Source: Gammaproteobacteria bacterium
GTDB taxonomy: Bacteria > Pseudomonadota > Gammaproteobacteria > GCA-002705445 > GCA-002716945
Assembly (NCBI GenBank): GCA_018670435.1
Contig: JABHRC010000008.1
Coordinates: 1-35,335, forward strand
Length of the DNA: 35,335 bases
Direction: 5' to 3'
The notes under the pieces were generated by a model. The model saw only the letters and a program-made list of their open reading frames with translations, was not told the DNA's origin and did no database searches. Below are positions 17,303 to 25,713 of the stretch, piece after piece (the stretch's first letter is position 1; the number at the start of each line of letters is the position of its first letter). Position numbers and translations under genes: made by a program.

Positions 17303-17310
17303 CCGAGACC

Positions 17311-18192
17311 TTACAGTTTAGAGAGATATCTGTCACCTCTATCGCATAATATTGTTACAACCCTAGCATTCTCATTTTGCTCTGCTATCCTGCGTGATAT
17401 ATTAATATTTGCAGCCGCAGAAACACCACAGAATATCCCATTCTTTATTGATAATTCACTTGAAGTAAACTCTGCATCTTTCTGACTTATATCAATAATT
17501 TCATCAATAATTGCATTTTTTCTAATTTCAGGTTCATAGCCGTGTCTCCATCTTCTTATTCCAGGTATTTTAGAACCATCCTCTGGCTGAACTCCTATAA
17601 TCTCGATCTCTTTATTTTTTTTCTTTAGGAACATTGAAACACCCGTAATAGTACCAGTTGTGCCCATTGCTGAAACAAAATGTGTAACTTTGCCTTCTGT
17701 TTGCTCCCAAATCTCTGGCCCGGTGCCTTCAAAGTGTGCCATATAGTTTGAATTATTTGAGAACTGATCCAGAACAAATCCTTGGCCAGATAAACTCATT
17801 TTGACAGCAAGATCTCTTGCTCCTTCCATGTCTTCCTCTTTTGATACCAATATCACCTCTGCTCCATATACCTTCATTGTCTTAATTCTTTCTGATGAAA
17901 CAGTCTCTGGCATTATAATAATAATCCTGTAGCCCTTAATTGCTGCAACCATTGATAACGCAATACCAGTATTTCCGCTAGTAGCTTCTATTAACGTATC
18001 ACCTTTTTTAATTTGTCCATTTGCTTCAGCATCGTCAATCATTCTGAGAGCAGCCCGATCCTTAATTGACCCACCGGGGTTATTGCCTTCGCATTTAGCT
18101 AACACAATACTTGTTTTGGAGTTTACAGGCACCTTTATTAGAGGGGTGTTTCCTATAGTTTCTTGGATATTTATAAAATTCATACTACTCAA
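17311..18192 (-). CDS. cysM: cysteine synthase B (O-acetylserine sulfhydrylase)
   Basis: PLP-dependent synthesis of cysteine from O-acetylserine and sulfide; the CysM type can also use thiosulfate. 293 residues (E. coli CysM 303). GNTPLIKV (14-21), PLP lysine K44 in GGSIKDRAA, phosphate loop TSGNTGIA, and GTTGTITGVS are all present. GIRRWRHGYEPEI in the C-terminal half fits CysM better than CysK. The start overlaps the acpS 3' end by 8 bases, at the end of the sdh-pdxJ-acpS run. Sulfur source use cannot be judged from sequence. Confidence 0.9.
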   Translation of the reverse strand: MSSMNFINIQETIGNTPLIKVPVNSKTSIVLAKCEGNNPGGSIKDRAALRMIDDAEANGQIKKGDTLIEATSGNTGIALSMVAAIKGYRIIIIMPETVSSERIKTMKVYGAEVILVSKEEDMEGARDLAVKMSLSGQGFVLDQFSNNSNYMAHFEGTGPEIWEQTEGKVTHFVSAMGTTGTITGVSMFLKKKNKEIEIIGVQPEDGSKIPGIRRWRHGYEPEIRKNAIIDEIIDISQKDAEFTSSELSIKNGIFCGVSAAANINISRRIAEQNENARVVTILCDRGDRYLSKL

Positions 18193-18562
18193 CCAAAACC
18201 ATGGCGGTAGAATGACTATCTGTATCGGATATTGTGAGAAATATATTATTGGCAGAGATTGATTTTAATATTTTAATTAAGGTATTAGTTTTTACGAAGA
18301 AAGGTTTTCCTGACTTGTCATGATCGATGACTAGTTTAGATGGATAAACTCCTTTTCTATACAAACCAGTTCCTAGTGCCTTAGATAAAGCTTCTTTAGA
18401 TGCAAAATGTTTAGATAAATAACTTACAGGTGACTTTGATTTATTAAATTCAGTAATTTCAGTTTCAGATAATATTTTTTTAGCAAATATATGACCATAC
18501 TTTGCATACAGAATCTTAATTCTGGAATTCTCAATCAAATCTATGCCTATACCTTTAATCAC
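18185..18562 (-). CDS. acpS: holo-[acyl-carrier-protein] synthase
   Basis: Transfers the phosphopantetheine arm from CoA to apo-ACP, activating fatty acid synthesis. 125 residues, typical length. GIGIDLIENSRI (4-15) supplies the Mg-binding Asp, and FASKEALSKALGTGL (about 53-67) supplies the second acidic residue and Lys. It overlaps pdxJ by 8 bases upstream and cysM by 8 downstream. The pdxJ-acpS pairing is conserved widely in gammaproteobacteria. Confidence 0.96.
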   Translation of the reverse strand: MIKGIGIDLIENSRIKILYAKYGHIFAKKILSETEITEFNKSKSPVSYLSKHFASKEALSKALGTGLYRKGVYPSKLVIDHDKSGKPFFVKTNTLIKILKSISANNIFLTISDTDSHSTAMVLVE

Positions 18563-19298
18563 AGTTGTCTATTATACTTATGATTTTCTCGATTGCATCC
18601 TTTAAACCTATGAAAACCGCTTGTGAAATAATTGAATGTCCAATATTTAGCTCATGTATATGAGGTATTTCACATATTTGAGTCAAGTTCTCTATATTCA
18701 AACCATGTCCAGCATTCACTATTAATCCAAGATCATGTGCTGTATTAGAAGCCATAGACAGGCTCTCTAATGCCTCAAACTCGTCAATAGAATTGAATTT
18801 ATTAGCATAATGTCCTGTATGTAATTCTACAATCTCAGCACCAAGCTCTTTTGATAATTTCACTGATTCTATATCTGGATCAATAAACAAGGATGTTTTA
18901 ATACCTGCTTCTGCTAACTTTTTAATATTATTTTTAAATAAGTCTAATTCAGAAACATTAAGTTTTTTAAGATTTAAACCGCCCTCTGTTGTTTTTTCTT
19001 CTCTTTTCTCGGGCACTATGCAACAAAAGTCTGGTTTAAGTTTCAATGCAAACTCAATCATTTCCATGGTATTCGCCATCTCAAAATTTAAAGTTTTCGC
19101 GCAGTCACGCACTTCAAAAGCATCGGAGTCCTGTATATGGCGCCTGTCCTCTCTTAGATGTATTGTTATTAAATCTGCACCAGCATCCTCTGTAATTTTT
19201 ACAGCATCAGCAAGACTTGGATATAACGTGTCTCTCGATTTTTTGATAAATGCGATGTGATCTAGGTTTACACCTAAACGTATTCTATTGCTTCTCAT
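18555..19298 (-). CDS. pdxJ: pyridoxine 5'-phosphate synthase
   Basis: Condenses 3-amino-2-oxopropyl phosphate with deoxyxylulose 5-phosphate in de novo vitamin B6 synthesis. 247-aa TIM barrel. RLGVNLDHIA (7-16) with the substrate Asp/His, TIHLREDRRHI (about 45-55), VPEKREE (catalytic Glu region, about 75-81), ELHTGHYA and NAGHGLN are all recognisable. It is separated from sdhE by 12 bases. B6 made here would serve the downstream PLP enzyme CysM, though that link is only positional. Confidence 0.97.
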   Translation of the reverse strand: MRSNRIRLGVNLDHIAFIKKSRDTLYPSLADAVKITEDAGADLITIHLREDRRHIQDSDAFEVRDCAKTLNFEMANTMEMIEFALKLKPDFCCIVPEKREEKTTEGGLNLKKLNVSELDLFKNNIKKLAEAGIKTSLFIDPDIESVKLSKELGAEIVELHTGHYANKFNSIDEFEALESLSMASNTAHDLGLIVNAGHGLNIENLTQICEIPHIHELNIGHSIISQAVFIGLKDAIEKIISIIDNCD

Positions 19299-19310
19299 AG
19301 TATAATGATA

Positions 19311-19544
19311 CTAGTTAAATGATTTCAAGGCTTCAACTATCTTTATAAACTTTTCGTTTTCTGGTTTTTTATCATTAACAAGGACATCTAAAATTGCATA
19401 AGTATCTTGGTCTATAAATTCAACATAAATTTTCTTATCTTCTTCCGAGAGATGAGGGTAAAATTTTTCTGTGTAGCGTGATAATAAGATATCAACTTCT
19501 CTAATACCTTTTCTACATTTCCAAATTACTTCAGATAAACGCAT
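19311..19544 (-). CDS. sdhE: succinate dehydrogenase flavinylation factor SdhE
   Basis: Small five-helix protein (SdhE/YgfY; mitochondrial SDHAF2) that promotes covalent FAD attachment to SdhA. 77 residues, typical length. The motif block reads WKCRKGIREVDILL (8-21), where E. coli SdhE has CRRGMRELD, so the conserved RGxxE becomes KGxxE here; Gly and Glu are kept. HLSEEDKKIYVEFIDQDT follows. It is encoded one base after sdhB, at the end of the sdh genes, which supports a role in this complex. Confidence 0.92.
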   Translation of the reverse strand: MRLSEVIWKCRKGIREVDILLSRYTEKFYPHLSEEDKKIYVEFIDQDTYAILDVLVNDKKPENEKFIKIVEALKSFN

Positions 19545-19545
19545 T

Positions 19546-20313
19546 TTATTCCGATGCTAGCATTTGCTTTATATGAGAGATGGCTTTAGCTGGGTTTAGA
19601 TTTTTTGGACATGTTTTTGTACAATTCATGATTGTGTGACATCTAAAAAGTTTAAATTTATCTGCTAATTCAGATAGCCTTTCTTTCTTAGCTGTATCTC
19701 TACTATCAATGATCCATCTATATGCATGTAACAATGTTGCTGGCCCTAAATACTTATCGGAGTTCCACCAATAACTCGGACAACTAGTAGAACAGCATGC
19801 ACATAAAACACATTCTATTAATCCATCCAACTTCCCCCTTTCCTCTTGAGACTGCAAGTGCTCTCTATCAGGCTTAACATCATTGATTAACCAAGGCTTT
19901 ATTGATTCATATTGTTTATAGAAATCTTTCATATCTGGCACTAAATCTTTTACAACTGGCATATGAGGCAAAGGATATATCTTTAGATGCTTCTCATCTG
20001 CAATATTTAGAATACAAGCCAAAGTATTAGTACCGTTTATATTCATAGAACATGAGCCACAAATACCCTCGCGACATGATCTTCTGAAAGAAAGCGTTGG
20101 GTCTATATTGTTTTTAATATAAAGCAATACATCTAGACCCATTGGTCCAAATTTATCTTTATCAAGTATGTATGTATCCAGATATGGGTTAGAATTCAAA
20201 TCAGGATTATACCTGTATATATCTACACGAAGTCTATTTTTTGGTTCCACAGATGGCTCAAAAGTTTTGCCTTCTGTCACTCTAGAATTAATAGGTAATG
20301 TAAATTTAGCCAT
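19546..20313 (-). CDS. sdhB: succinate dehydrogenase iron-sulfur subunit
   Basis: Passes electrons from SdhA flavin to quinone through three clusters; peripheral, cytoplasmic face of the inner membrane. 255 residues. The [2Fe-2S] cysteines are in [16 protein letters not shown] with a later Cys in LACIL. The [4Fe-4S] set is [16 protein letters not shown], and the [3Fe-4S] set is [17 protein letters not shown]. The pattern and length resemble the mitochondrial/alphaproteobacterial subunit. It lies 3 bases after sdhA and 1 base before sdhE. Confidence 0.98.
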   Translation of the reverse strand: MAKFTLPINSRVTEGKTFEPSVEPKNRLRVDIYRYNPDLNSNPYLDTYILDKDKFGPMGLDVLLYIKNNIDPTLSFRRSCREGICGSCSMNINGTNTLACILNIADEKHLKIYPLPHMPVVKDLVPDMKDFYKQYESIKPWLINDVKPDREHLQSQEERGKLDGLIECVLCACCSTSCPSYWWNSDKYLGPATLLHAYRWIIDSRDTAKKERLSELADKFKLFRCHTIMNCTKTCPKNLNPAKAISHIKQMLASE

Positions 20314-20316
20314 AAT

Positions 20317-22095
20317 CTAATACGTCCTTGCTTTTAATTTAACTGTCTCAACCTCATCAGTTAGTGTTTCAAGCTTCACAGGTTTATAGTCAAACTTTTC
20401 TGCACCATCTTTATCTATAGAGACCATTGTATGCTTCAACCACTCTTCATCATCTCTTTCCGGAAAATCATCTCTTGCATGGCTTCCCCTGCTTTCTTGC
20501 CTATTCTGAGCAGAGTATAAGGTTGCCAATGCCTGATATAGAAGATTATTCAGCTCCAAGGTCTCCACTAAATCTGTATTCCAAGTTAAAGATTTATCGC
20601 TTACTGATACATTTTTAAAATCACTGAACAAGCCTTGCATTATACTGATTCCTTTTTTAAGGGTTTCAGCATCCCTATAGACAGGAGCATATCGCTGCAT
20701 AGTTTTTTGCATCTTATTCCTTAACTCTGCAGTGCCAATATCGCCAGATGAGTTCCTTGTTGATTCAAAATTATCCATGATGTCACTAATAGTTGAAGAT
20801 TTGATATCAATGTGATTTTTAGTTTTTTTATCCAATAAAGCACAAGCTCTCTCTGCTGCAGACTTTCCAAATACTATTAAATCTAATAAAGAGTTAGAGC
20901 CTAGTCTATTAGCACCATGCACAGAAACACATGCTCCTTCACCTAAAGCCATTAACCCTTCTACTGTGTCTCCTTCGCCAGTAGCTATGACTTCGGTATA
21001 ATGGTTAGTTGGCGTGCCACCCATATTATAATGAACAGTTGGTATCACAGGAATAGGATCTGTTGTTGCATCGACGCCTGCAAATATTTTAGCAGTTTCA
21101 GTAATACCAGGTAGTTTTTCATGAATTATGCTTGCATCAAGATGTTCTAAATGCAGCAAAGCATGGTCTTTTTCTTCGCCAACACCTCTGCCAGCGTTTA
21201 CTTCCATCTGTATAGCTCTACTCACAACATCTCTAGATGCCAAGTCCTTAGCATTTGGAGCATATTTAGGCATGAATCTTTCGCCCTCAGAATTTGTTAA
21301 GTAACCACCTTCTCCTCTAGCACCTTCAGTTATTAAACATCCAGCCCCATAAATACCTGTAGGATGAAATTGTATAAACTCCATATCCATCAAAGGTAAA
21401 CCTGATCTTAATATCATTCCATTACCATCACCAGTGCAAGTATGAGCTGATGTTGAAGATTGATAAGTTCTGCCATGACCACCTGTAGCAAGAATTACTA
21501 TATGGGCTTGAAAAAGATGTATTGAGCCATCATCTAAACACCAAGCCAAAACACCTACACATTTTCCATCTTCAAAAACTAAATCAATTACAAAGTATTC
21601 AATAAAAAAATCTACATTATTTTTAAGTGCTTGAGTGTACAAAGTGTGAAGGATAGCATGCCCGGTTCTATCGGCTGCAGCGCATGTTCTTTGAGCAATA
21701 CCTTTACCATATTCAGTTGTCATTCCACCAAATGGTCTTTGATAAATCTTGCCTTCCTCTGTTCTAGAAAAAGGAACGCCAAAATGTTCTAGCTCTATTA
21801 TTGATTCCACAGCATTCTTGCACATATACTCGATGGAGTCCTGGTCACCCAACCAATCAGATCCTTTGACAGTGTCATACATATGCCAACGCCAGTCATC
21901 TTCACCCATATTACCGAGTGCCCCACTTATACCACCTTGGGCAGCTACAGTGTGACTTCTAGTTGGAAAAACTTTTGATATACAAGCCACGCTATGATCA
22001 GACTGAGAAATACCCATAGTCGCTCTCAAACCAGATCCTCCAGCACCAATGACTATCACATCATGTGTATGTTTTATGATTTTACTATTATCCAT
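20317..22095 (-). CDS. sdhA: succinate dehydrogenase flavoprotein subunit
   Basis: Oxidises succinate to fumarate; covalent FAD. 592 residues. N-terminal dinucleotide motif [11 protein letters not shown] (15-25), flavinylated His48 in [41 protein letters not shown], the catalytic-site stretch EGARGEGG and [13 protein letters not shown]. The [12 protein letters not shown] segment and overall length are of the mitochondrial/alphaproteobacterial type. All active-site residues I can recognise are present. It sits 1 base after sdhD. Confidence 0.98.
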   Translation of the reverse strand: MDNSKIIKHTHDVIVIGAGGSGLRATMGISQSDHSVACISKVFPTRSHTVAAQGGISGALGNMGEDDWRWHMYDTVKGSDWLGDQDSIEYMCKNAVESIIELEHFGVPFSRTEEGKIYQRPFGGMTTEYGKGIAQRTCAAADRTGHAILHTLYTQALKNNVDFFIEYFVIDLVFEDGKCVGVLAWCLDDGSIHLFQAHIVILATGGHGRTYQSSTSAHTCTGDGNGMILRSGLPLMDMEFIQFHPTGIYGAGCLITEGARGEGGYLTNSEGERFMPKYAPNAKDLASRDVVSRAIQMEVNAGRGVGEEKDHALLHLEHLDASIIHEKLPGITETAKIFAGVDATTDPIPVIPTVHYNMGGTPTNHYTEVIATGEGDTVEGLMALGEGACVSVHGANRLGSNSLLDLIVFGKSAAERACALLDKKTKNHIDIKSSTISDIMDNFESTRNSSGDIGTAELRNKMQKTMQRYAPVYRDAETLKKGISIMQGLFSDFKNVSVSDKSLTWNTDLVETLELNNLLYQALATLYSAQNRQESRGSHARDDFPERDDEEWLKHTMVSIDKDGAEKFDYKPVKLETLTDEVETVKLKARTY

Positions 22096-22096
22096 A

Positions 22097-22423
22097 TTAA
22101 TTCCCTTTAATTACTATTAGCGAAACAAGTGTTAATAAAAATAATATAACATGGATAAACTTTGAGAGGTTCACTAATAAACTCTGAGTTTTCATATCAT
22201 GTATATAGTCTTCCAAAATTGTTTCTATACCTAACGAACTGTGCATAAATAAAATTACTGACATAAAAACTATTAATAGAATTGCTGGAATCGATGAAAT
22301 ATCATTTGTAACATCTGCATAAGATAAGCTACCGATATTAAATAGATAAAAAGTTGTATATATCGCAATAGGTATAAGTAATATTGCACTGATTCTTTGT
22401 AATTTCCAATGAAAGATTGCCAT
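22097..22423 (-). CDS. sdhD: succinate dehydrogenase membrane anchor subunit
   Basis: 108 residues with three predicted membrane helices (about 12-32, 45-63 and 83-104). The conserved W(K)LQRISAILL opening (6-15) matches the SdhD family, in which the region near FHWKLQRIS lies by the quinone site. The second helix has [17 protein letters not shown], where the His and nearby Tyr-Ile-His match the heme/quinone-binding pattern. Ten bases separate it from sdhC. Confidence 0.9.
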   Translation of the reverse strand: MAIFHWKLQRISAILLIPIAIYTTFYLFNIGSLSYADVTNDISSIPAILLIVFMSVILFMHSSLGIETILEDYIHDMKTQSLLVNLSKFIHVILFLLTLVSLIVIKGN

Positions 22424-22433
22424 AAATTTCCTA

Positions 22434-22820
22434 CTAACTAATCTTAAGTATTACGAATAAAGTTAAAACTAATGAGAGTAATATCACAAGATATCCAGAC
22501 ATATAACTGTCTTTTATGCTTAATCCTAATCCCATATCCCAAAATAAGTGTCTGACTCCATTGCTTAAGTGAAAAGCTAATGAAAAAACTGTGCCAATTA
22601 AAATAATTTTAATAATAATGTGGTCTAATATCTGTAAGAATAACTGGTAATAATCTGATCCAAATGAAATAAAAACTAATGAAAATGGTATCAATATAGA
22701 AAATAATGACAAAACAACCCCTGTAAATCTATGTGTAATAGAAAGAACAGAAGTCAGCTGTGGTTTATAAATTTGCAAATGAGGAGATAATGGTCTTTTA
22801 TTTTTCATTGTTCTATCCAT
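22434..22820 (-). CDS. sdhC: succinate dehydrogenase cytochrome b556 subunit
   Basis: Heme b and quinone-binding membrane subunit. 128 residues with three membrane helices. The signature RPLSPHLQIYKPQLTSVLSI followed by THRFTG is near the N-terminus (about 9-34, quoted in two parts), and the heme-ligand block HLSNGVRHLFWDMG is near 83-96. The RPLSPHLQIY form is shared with mitochondria and alphaproteobacteria as well as some gammaproteobacteria. The start ATG at 22820 is 1 base past the sdhAF4-like stop; a second in-frame ATG lies 12 bases inside and could also be used. Confidence 0.95.
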   Translation of the reverse strand: MDRTMKNKRPLSPHLQIYKPQLTSVLSITHRFTGVVLSLFSILIPFSLVFISFGSDYYQLFLQILDHIIIKIILIGTVFSLAFHLSNGVRHLFWDMGLGLSIKDSYMSGYLVILLSLVLTLFVILKIS

Positions 22821-22821
22821 G

Positions 22822-22971
22822 TTAAAAATCTATGCAACGACCACTTTTTTCCCAATCACCATACCTAGTCGGATCCAAACCTTTTCGTCCACCAATTTCT
22901 TTAATTTCCTTAATTTTTTTAGGAGTATTTTCTTTTGGTTCAGGCTTGTCTTTATTTTGATTGTTATTCAT
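22822..22971 (-). CDS. SDHAF4-like succinate dehydrogenase assembly factor (DUF1674), 49 aa
   Basis: A short minus-strand gene of 49 residues. The N-terminal half is charged and probably disordered (Asn, Lys, Glu, Pro-rich). The C-terminus reads GRKGLDPTRYGDWEKSGRCI followed by DF, the diagnostic DUF1674 motif (PTRYGDWE-x-x-GR-x-x-DF). In mitochondria SDHAF4 binds flavinylated SDHA before it joins SDHB. GGAGAG lies 5 bases before the ATG, and the stop is 1 base before sdhC, so it is the first gene of the sdh unit. Its size makes it easy to miss; the motif and position make the call firm. Confidence 0.9.
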   Translation of the reverse strand: MNNNQNKDKPEPKENTPKKIKEIKEIGGRKGLDPTRYGDWEKSGRCIDF

Positions 22972-22989
22972 GTAATCTCTCCAACACGT

Positions 22990-22995
22990 ATTATA
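22990..22995 (-). promoter_or_regulatory. putative -10 element of the sdh gene cluster
   Basis: Perfect TATAAT on the minus strand, about 19 bases upstream of the first start codon in the sdh run (22971), with the ribosome binding site GGAGAG (22977-22982) between. The corresponding -35 (about 23013-23018, TATTTA) is weak. This would drive sdhAF4-CDAB-sdhE and possibly pdxJ-acpS-cysM. Confidence 0.45.
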
Positions 22996-23037
22996 TGCAA
23001 ATATAAATTAAATAAATAGTACTTTATTAGGATATAC

Positions 23038-23113
23038 TTATTTTCATCGAAGAGAGTTTAGATATAATAAATTAATAGTAATAATTTTATGGTAATCAGT
23101 TATTTTCATGGAA
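23038..23113. repeat. pair of 14-base direct repeats between sdh and ygfZ
   Basis: TTATTTTCATCGAA (23038-23051) and TTATTTTCATGGAA (23100-23113) differ at one base and are 62 bases apart in the divergent spacer. They flank the putative ygfZ -10 (23063-23068). They could be regulator sites or a chance AT-rich duplication. Confidence 0.4.
23063..23068 (+). promoter_or_regulatory. putative -10 element for ygfZ
   Basis: Perfect TATAAT with a poor -35 (TTTTCA, 16 bases upstream). It lies 58 bases before the ygfZ ATG at 23127, giving a leader of about 50 bases. No Shine-Dalgarno sequence is visible before that ATG. Confidence 0.3.
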
Positions 23114-23126
23114 ATCAATACTTTAT

Positions 23127-24023
23127 ATGAATATTAGAGAATTATCAGGATATTCCAAGGATCCAGAAACAGTTTGTCTAAGAATCTCTGGCGAAGATGC
23201 TGGTAAATTTTTACAAGGTCAACTTAGTAATGATATAGAGTTGGTTGAAGAAAATATTTTCCAATATTCTTCTTACTCAACCAATCAAGGCAAAGTAATC
23301 GCAATACTAAGAATTCTTAAAGATCAAAATGATTATGTAATATTAATTAATAAAGATATTTCTGACTATTTTACTCAAAAATTATCGATGTATATTCTCA
23401 TGTCTAAAGTAGTTATAGAAAGAGACAGTAATTATCTTGTTTTAGGAGTATGCGGAAAGACATTGGATCAATTTTTAGAAAGCAATGTAGGGAAAGACTC
23501 AGATAGTTTTAAAAGAAATGATGACTATTGGGTTTTAAACAATGATTCAAAGCATTTCCGGTCTTTTACCCTAGTTTATAAGAATAAAAAACGCATGGTA
23601 GATGAAATTAATGTATTGACTACTACTGATGAATTGAAGATTAATATAAATAAATTAGCTGACTACTATAATGGTATATTAAGAATAAACATGGAAACTA
23701 AAGAACAATATATACCTCAAGTCTTGAATTTAGAAAAACTAAATGGAATAAATTATAAAAAAGGATGTTATACGGGACAAGAAATTGTAGCAAGAACACA
23801 CTATCTTGGAAAAATTAAAAAACAATTATTCTTAATAAGGCATTCCTCGGATAAGATAAATATTTCTAATAAAATTCACGATGAAAATAATGAAATAGTA
23901 GGTGATATAATGAGTCATAATCAAGTCATTGACCGAGAAATGATATGCTTGGCGGTCATAAGACTAGATTCTGTTGACAAAGGTTTATTTGTTAACAATA
24001 AAAAGGTAAATATAGTTAATTAA
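23127..24023 (+). CDS. ygfZ: YgfZ/GcvT-fold tetrahydrofolate-dependent Fe-S cluster maturation factor
   Basis: Folate-dependent protein that supports assembly or repair of certain Fe-S enzymes (IBA57 homologue). 298 residues. The family signature KGCYTGQE (212-219) holds the redox-relevant C214, followed by IVARTHYLGKIKKQ. The N-terminal half shows GKFLQGQLSND (26-36) and the YSTNQGKV block (50-57). In E. coli ygfZ is divergent from sdhE (ygfY); here it is divergent from the whole sdh run, which ends in sdhE. Respiratory Fe-S subunit SdhB is a plausible client, by inference. The 3' end overlaps convergent mdh by 4 bases. Confidence 0.93.
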   Translation: MNIRELSGYSKDPETVCLRISGEDAGKFLQGQLSNDIELVEENIFQYSSYSTNQGKVIAILRILKDQNDYVILINKDISDYFTQKLSMYILMSKVVIERDSNYLVLGVCGKTLDQFLESNVGKDSDSFKRNDDYWVLNNDSKHFRSFTLVYKNKKRMVDEINVLTTTDELKININKLADYYNGILRINMETKEQYIPQVLNLEKLNGINYKKGCYTGQEIVARTHYLGKIKKQLFLIRHSSDKINISNKIHDENNEIVGDIMSHNQVIDREMICLAVIRLDSVDKGLFVNNKKVNIVN

Positions 24024-24997
24024 TTTTTAAGTATATCTTTTATAATATCTCTTTCAGTCAATAATTCTTTTTCCGTATCCTTTATATATTTCATTGATTC
24101 ATCGCTTATAGCTAATTCATTAATTATAGAAATGTTCGAGTTTGAAATTTTAAGTGGAAACGAGAAAAATATTTCATTACTAATCCCATAAGTATTATCT
24201 CTCATGATTCCCATTGACTCCCAATCATTAGAACCATTAATCAGAATATTTAAATGATCATATATTGCAGATGCTGCTGATGCAGCACTAGATTTTCCTC
24301 TATGCTGAATGATTTCAGCTCCCCTTTTTTGTACTCTCGGGATGAATACATCGTTAACCCAATCAGCATCAAGAGATAAGATAGCTTCGTTACTATTAGA
24401 TACATTAGCATGATTTAAGTCTGGAAATTGAGTAGCAGAATGATTTCCCCAGACTACTAACTGAGAGACTTCTGTAACTGATTTATTAAGTTTATTTCCC
24501 AAGATACTTTTTGCTCTATTTTGATCCAATTTCATAAGAGATGTAATATTATCGGATGGAATATTACTTGCAAAATATTGTACGATCAAAGCATTAGTAT
24601 TTGCAGGGTTCCCAACAACTATTATTTTAGTATTTTTATCAACACACTCATTGATGATCTTTGCTTGTTTTTGAAAAATATTTGCATTATCCAATAACAA
24701 ATCTGCTCTTTGCATCCCTTTAAATCTAGGTTTCGCGCCTACTAATAAAATATAATCTGAGTCTGTAAATGCTAATCCAGGATCGTCTGTAGTAATAATA
24801 TTATCTAAGTTTGGAAATGCACAATCTTCGATTTCATATTTAACACCCTTCAAGATGGGTAGTGATTCAGCTATATCGAGCAGGTTAATCTGTATTTTTA
24901 TATCAGCAGGAAATATGTTGCCAGACAAGATGCGAAATATTAACGAATAAGCTATATTACCCGCTGCACCAGTTATAGTTATAATTACCTTTTTCAT
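24020..24997 (-). CDS. mdh: malate dehydrogenase (cytosolic/thermophile-type, type 2 family)
   Basis: NAD(P)-dependent oxidation of malate to oxaloacetate in the TCA cycle. 325 residues. Nucleotide motif TGAAGNIAYSL (9-19), substrate Arg pair in GAKPRFKGMQRADLL (about 87-101), VVGNPANTNAL, the Asp/Arg of LDQNRAKS, and catalytic His in VWGNHSATQFPD. The GAAGNIAYSL and long loop mark the family with Thermus and cytosolic MDH, not the E. coli mdh type. Start overlaps kdsB stop by 4 bases (ATGA). Placement beside envelope genes is unusual, but sdh is only 1 kb away. Confidence 0.93.
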   Translation of the reverse strand: MKKVIITITGAAGNIAYSLIFRILSGNIFPADIKIQINLLDIAESLPILKGVKYEIEDCAFPNLDNIITTDDPGLAFTDSDYILLVGAKPRFKGMQRADLLLDNANIFQKQAKIINECVDKNTKIIVVGNPANTNALIVQYFASNIPSDNITSLMKLDQNRAKSILGNKLNKSVTEVSQLVVWGNHSATQFPDLNHANVSNSNEAILSLDADWVNDVFIPRVQKRGAEIIQHRGKSSAASAASAIYDHLNILINGSNDWESMGIMRDNTYGISNEIFFSFPLKISNSNISIINELAISDESMKYIKDTEKELLTERDIIKDILKN

Positions 24998-25713
24998 TTT
25001 AAACCTGCCTTCAGTGATTTTAAATCATTAATAGAATTAATACTAATCGAATTATGATTATTAATCTTAATGCAATGTACCGGCACTTTATTATACAAAA
25101 ACCTTAATTGCTCAAGACTTTCAGTTTTTTCAAAATCAGATTTAAGAAAAGATGAATACATATCCAATAACCTTGCTTTATATCCATATATGCCTATATG
25201 TATTGCAACTGAGCCGGTAGAACCATGAGGTATTATTGATCTAGAAAAATATAGTGCATTACCTTGTTTATCTACAACTACTTTCACGGAATCTTTGTTG
25301 CTAATTAATTTTTTATCTATAGTGGTATATATAACTGTTGAAACAATTTCTTTTCTTGAAACTTTTAAATCATTGATAATATTCTTGACTGCAATTAGTG
25401 GAAAATTATATTCATCTCCCTGTATATTAATAATAATATCATTTTTTTTAAAATTTAGATCTTTGGATAAAGCAGATAGCCTTTCTGTTCCACAAGAATA
25501 TTCTTTATCACAGAACCAAACTTGAATACCAATGTTCTCGACTATTTTTTTAATTTTCAAACTATCAGTAGCGATTAACAATGAGTCATAATTTAATTTC
25601 TTAGCTCTTAAAGCTACATGCTCAATAATACTTTTTCCATTAAATACTTTAATGAGTTTATTTGGGAACCGTGTTGATTTTAGTCTTGCTGGTATTATAA
25701 TTCTAGTTTTCAT
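24994..25713 (-). CDS. kdsB: CMP-KDO synthetase (3-deoxy-manno-octulosonate cytidylyltransferase)
   Basis: Activates KDO with CTP for lipopolysaccharide inner-core synthesis. 239 residues. Nucleotidyltransferase opening IIPARLKSTRFPNKLI (5-20), IATDSLKI, the WFCDKEYSCGTERLSAL block (about 67-83; family form T-x-x-x-H/S-x-S-GT-[DE]R), IQGDEYNFP with metal-site Asp, and HIGIYGYKARLL. Slightly shorter than E. coli KdsB (248). It overlaps lpxK by 11 bases. Together with lpxK and msbA it forms a lipid A/KDO operon. Confidence 0.95.
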   Translation of the reverse strand: MKTRIIIPARLKSTRFPNKLIKVFNGKSIIEHVALRAKKLNYDSLLIATDSLKIKKIVENIGIQVWFCDKEYSCGTERLSALSKDLNFKKNDIIINIQGDEYNFPLIAVKNIINDLKVSRKEIVSTVIYTTIDKKLISNKDSVKVVVDKQGNALYFSRSIIPHGSTGSVAIHIGIYGYKARLLDMYSSFLKSDFEKTESLEQLRFLYNKVPVHCIKINNHNSISINSINDLKSLKAGLK

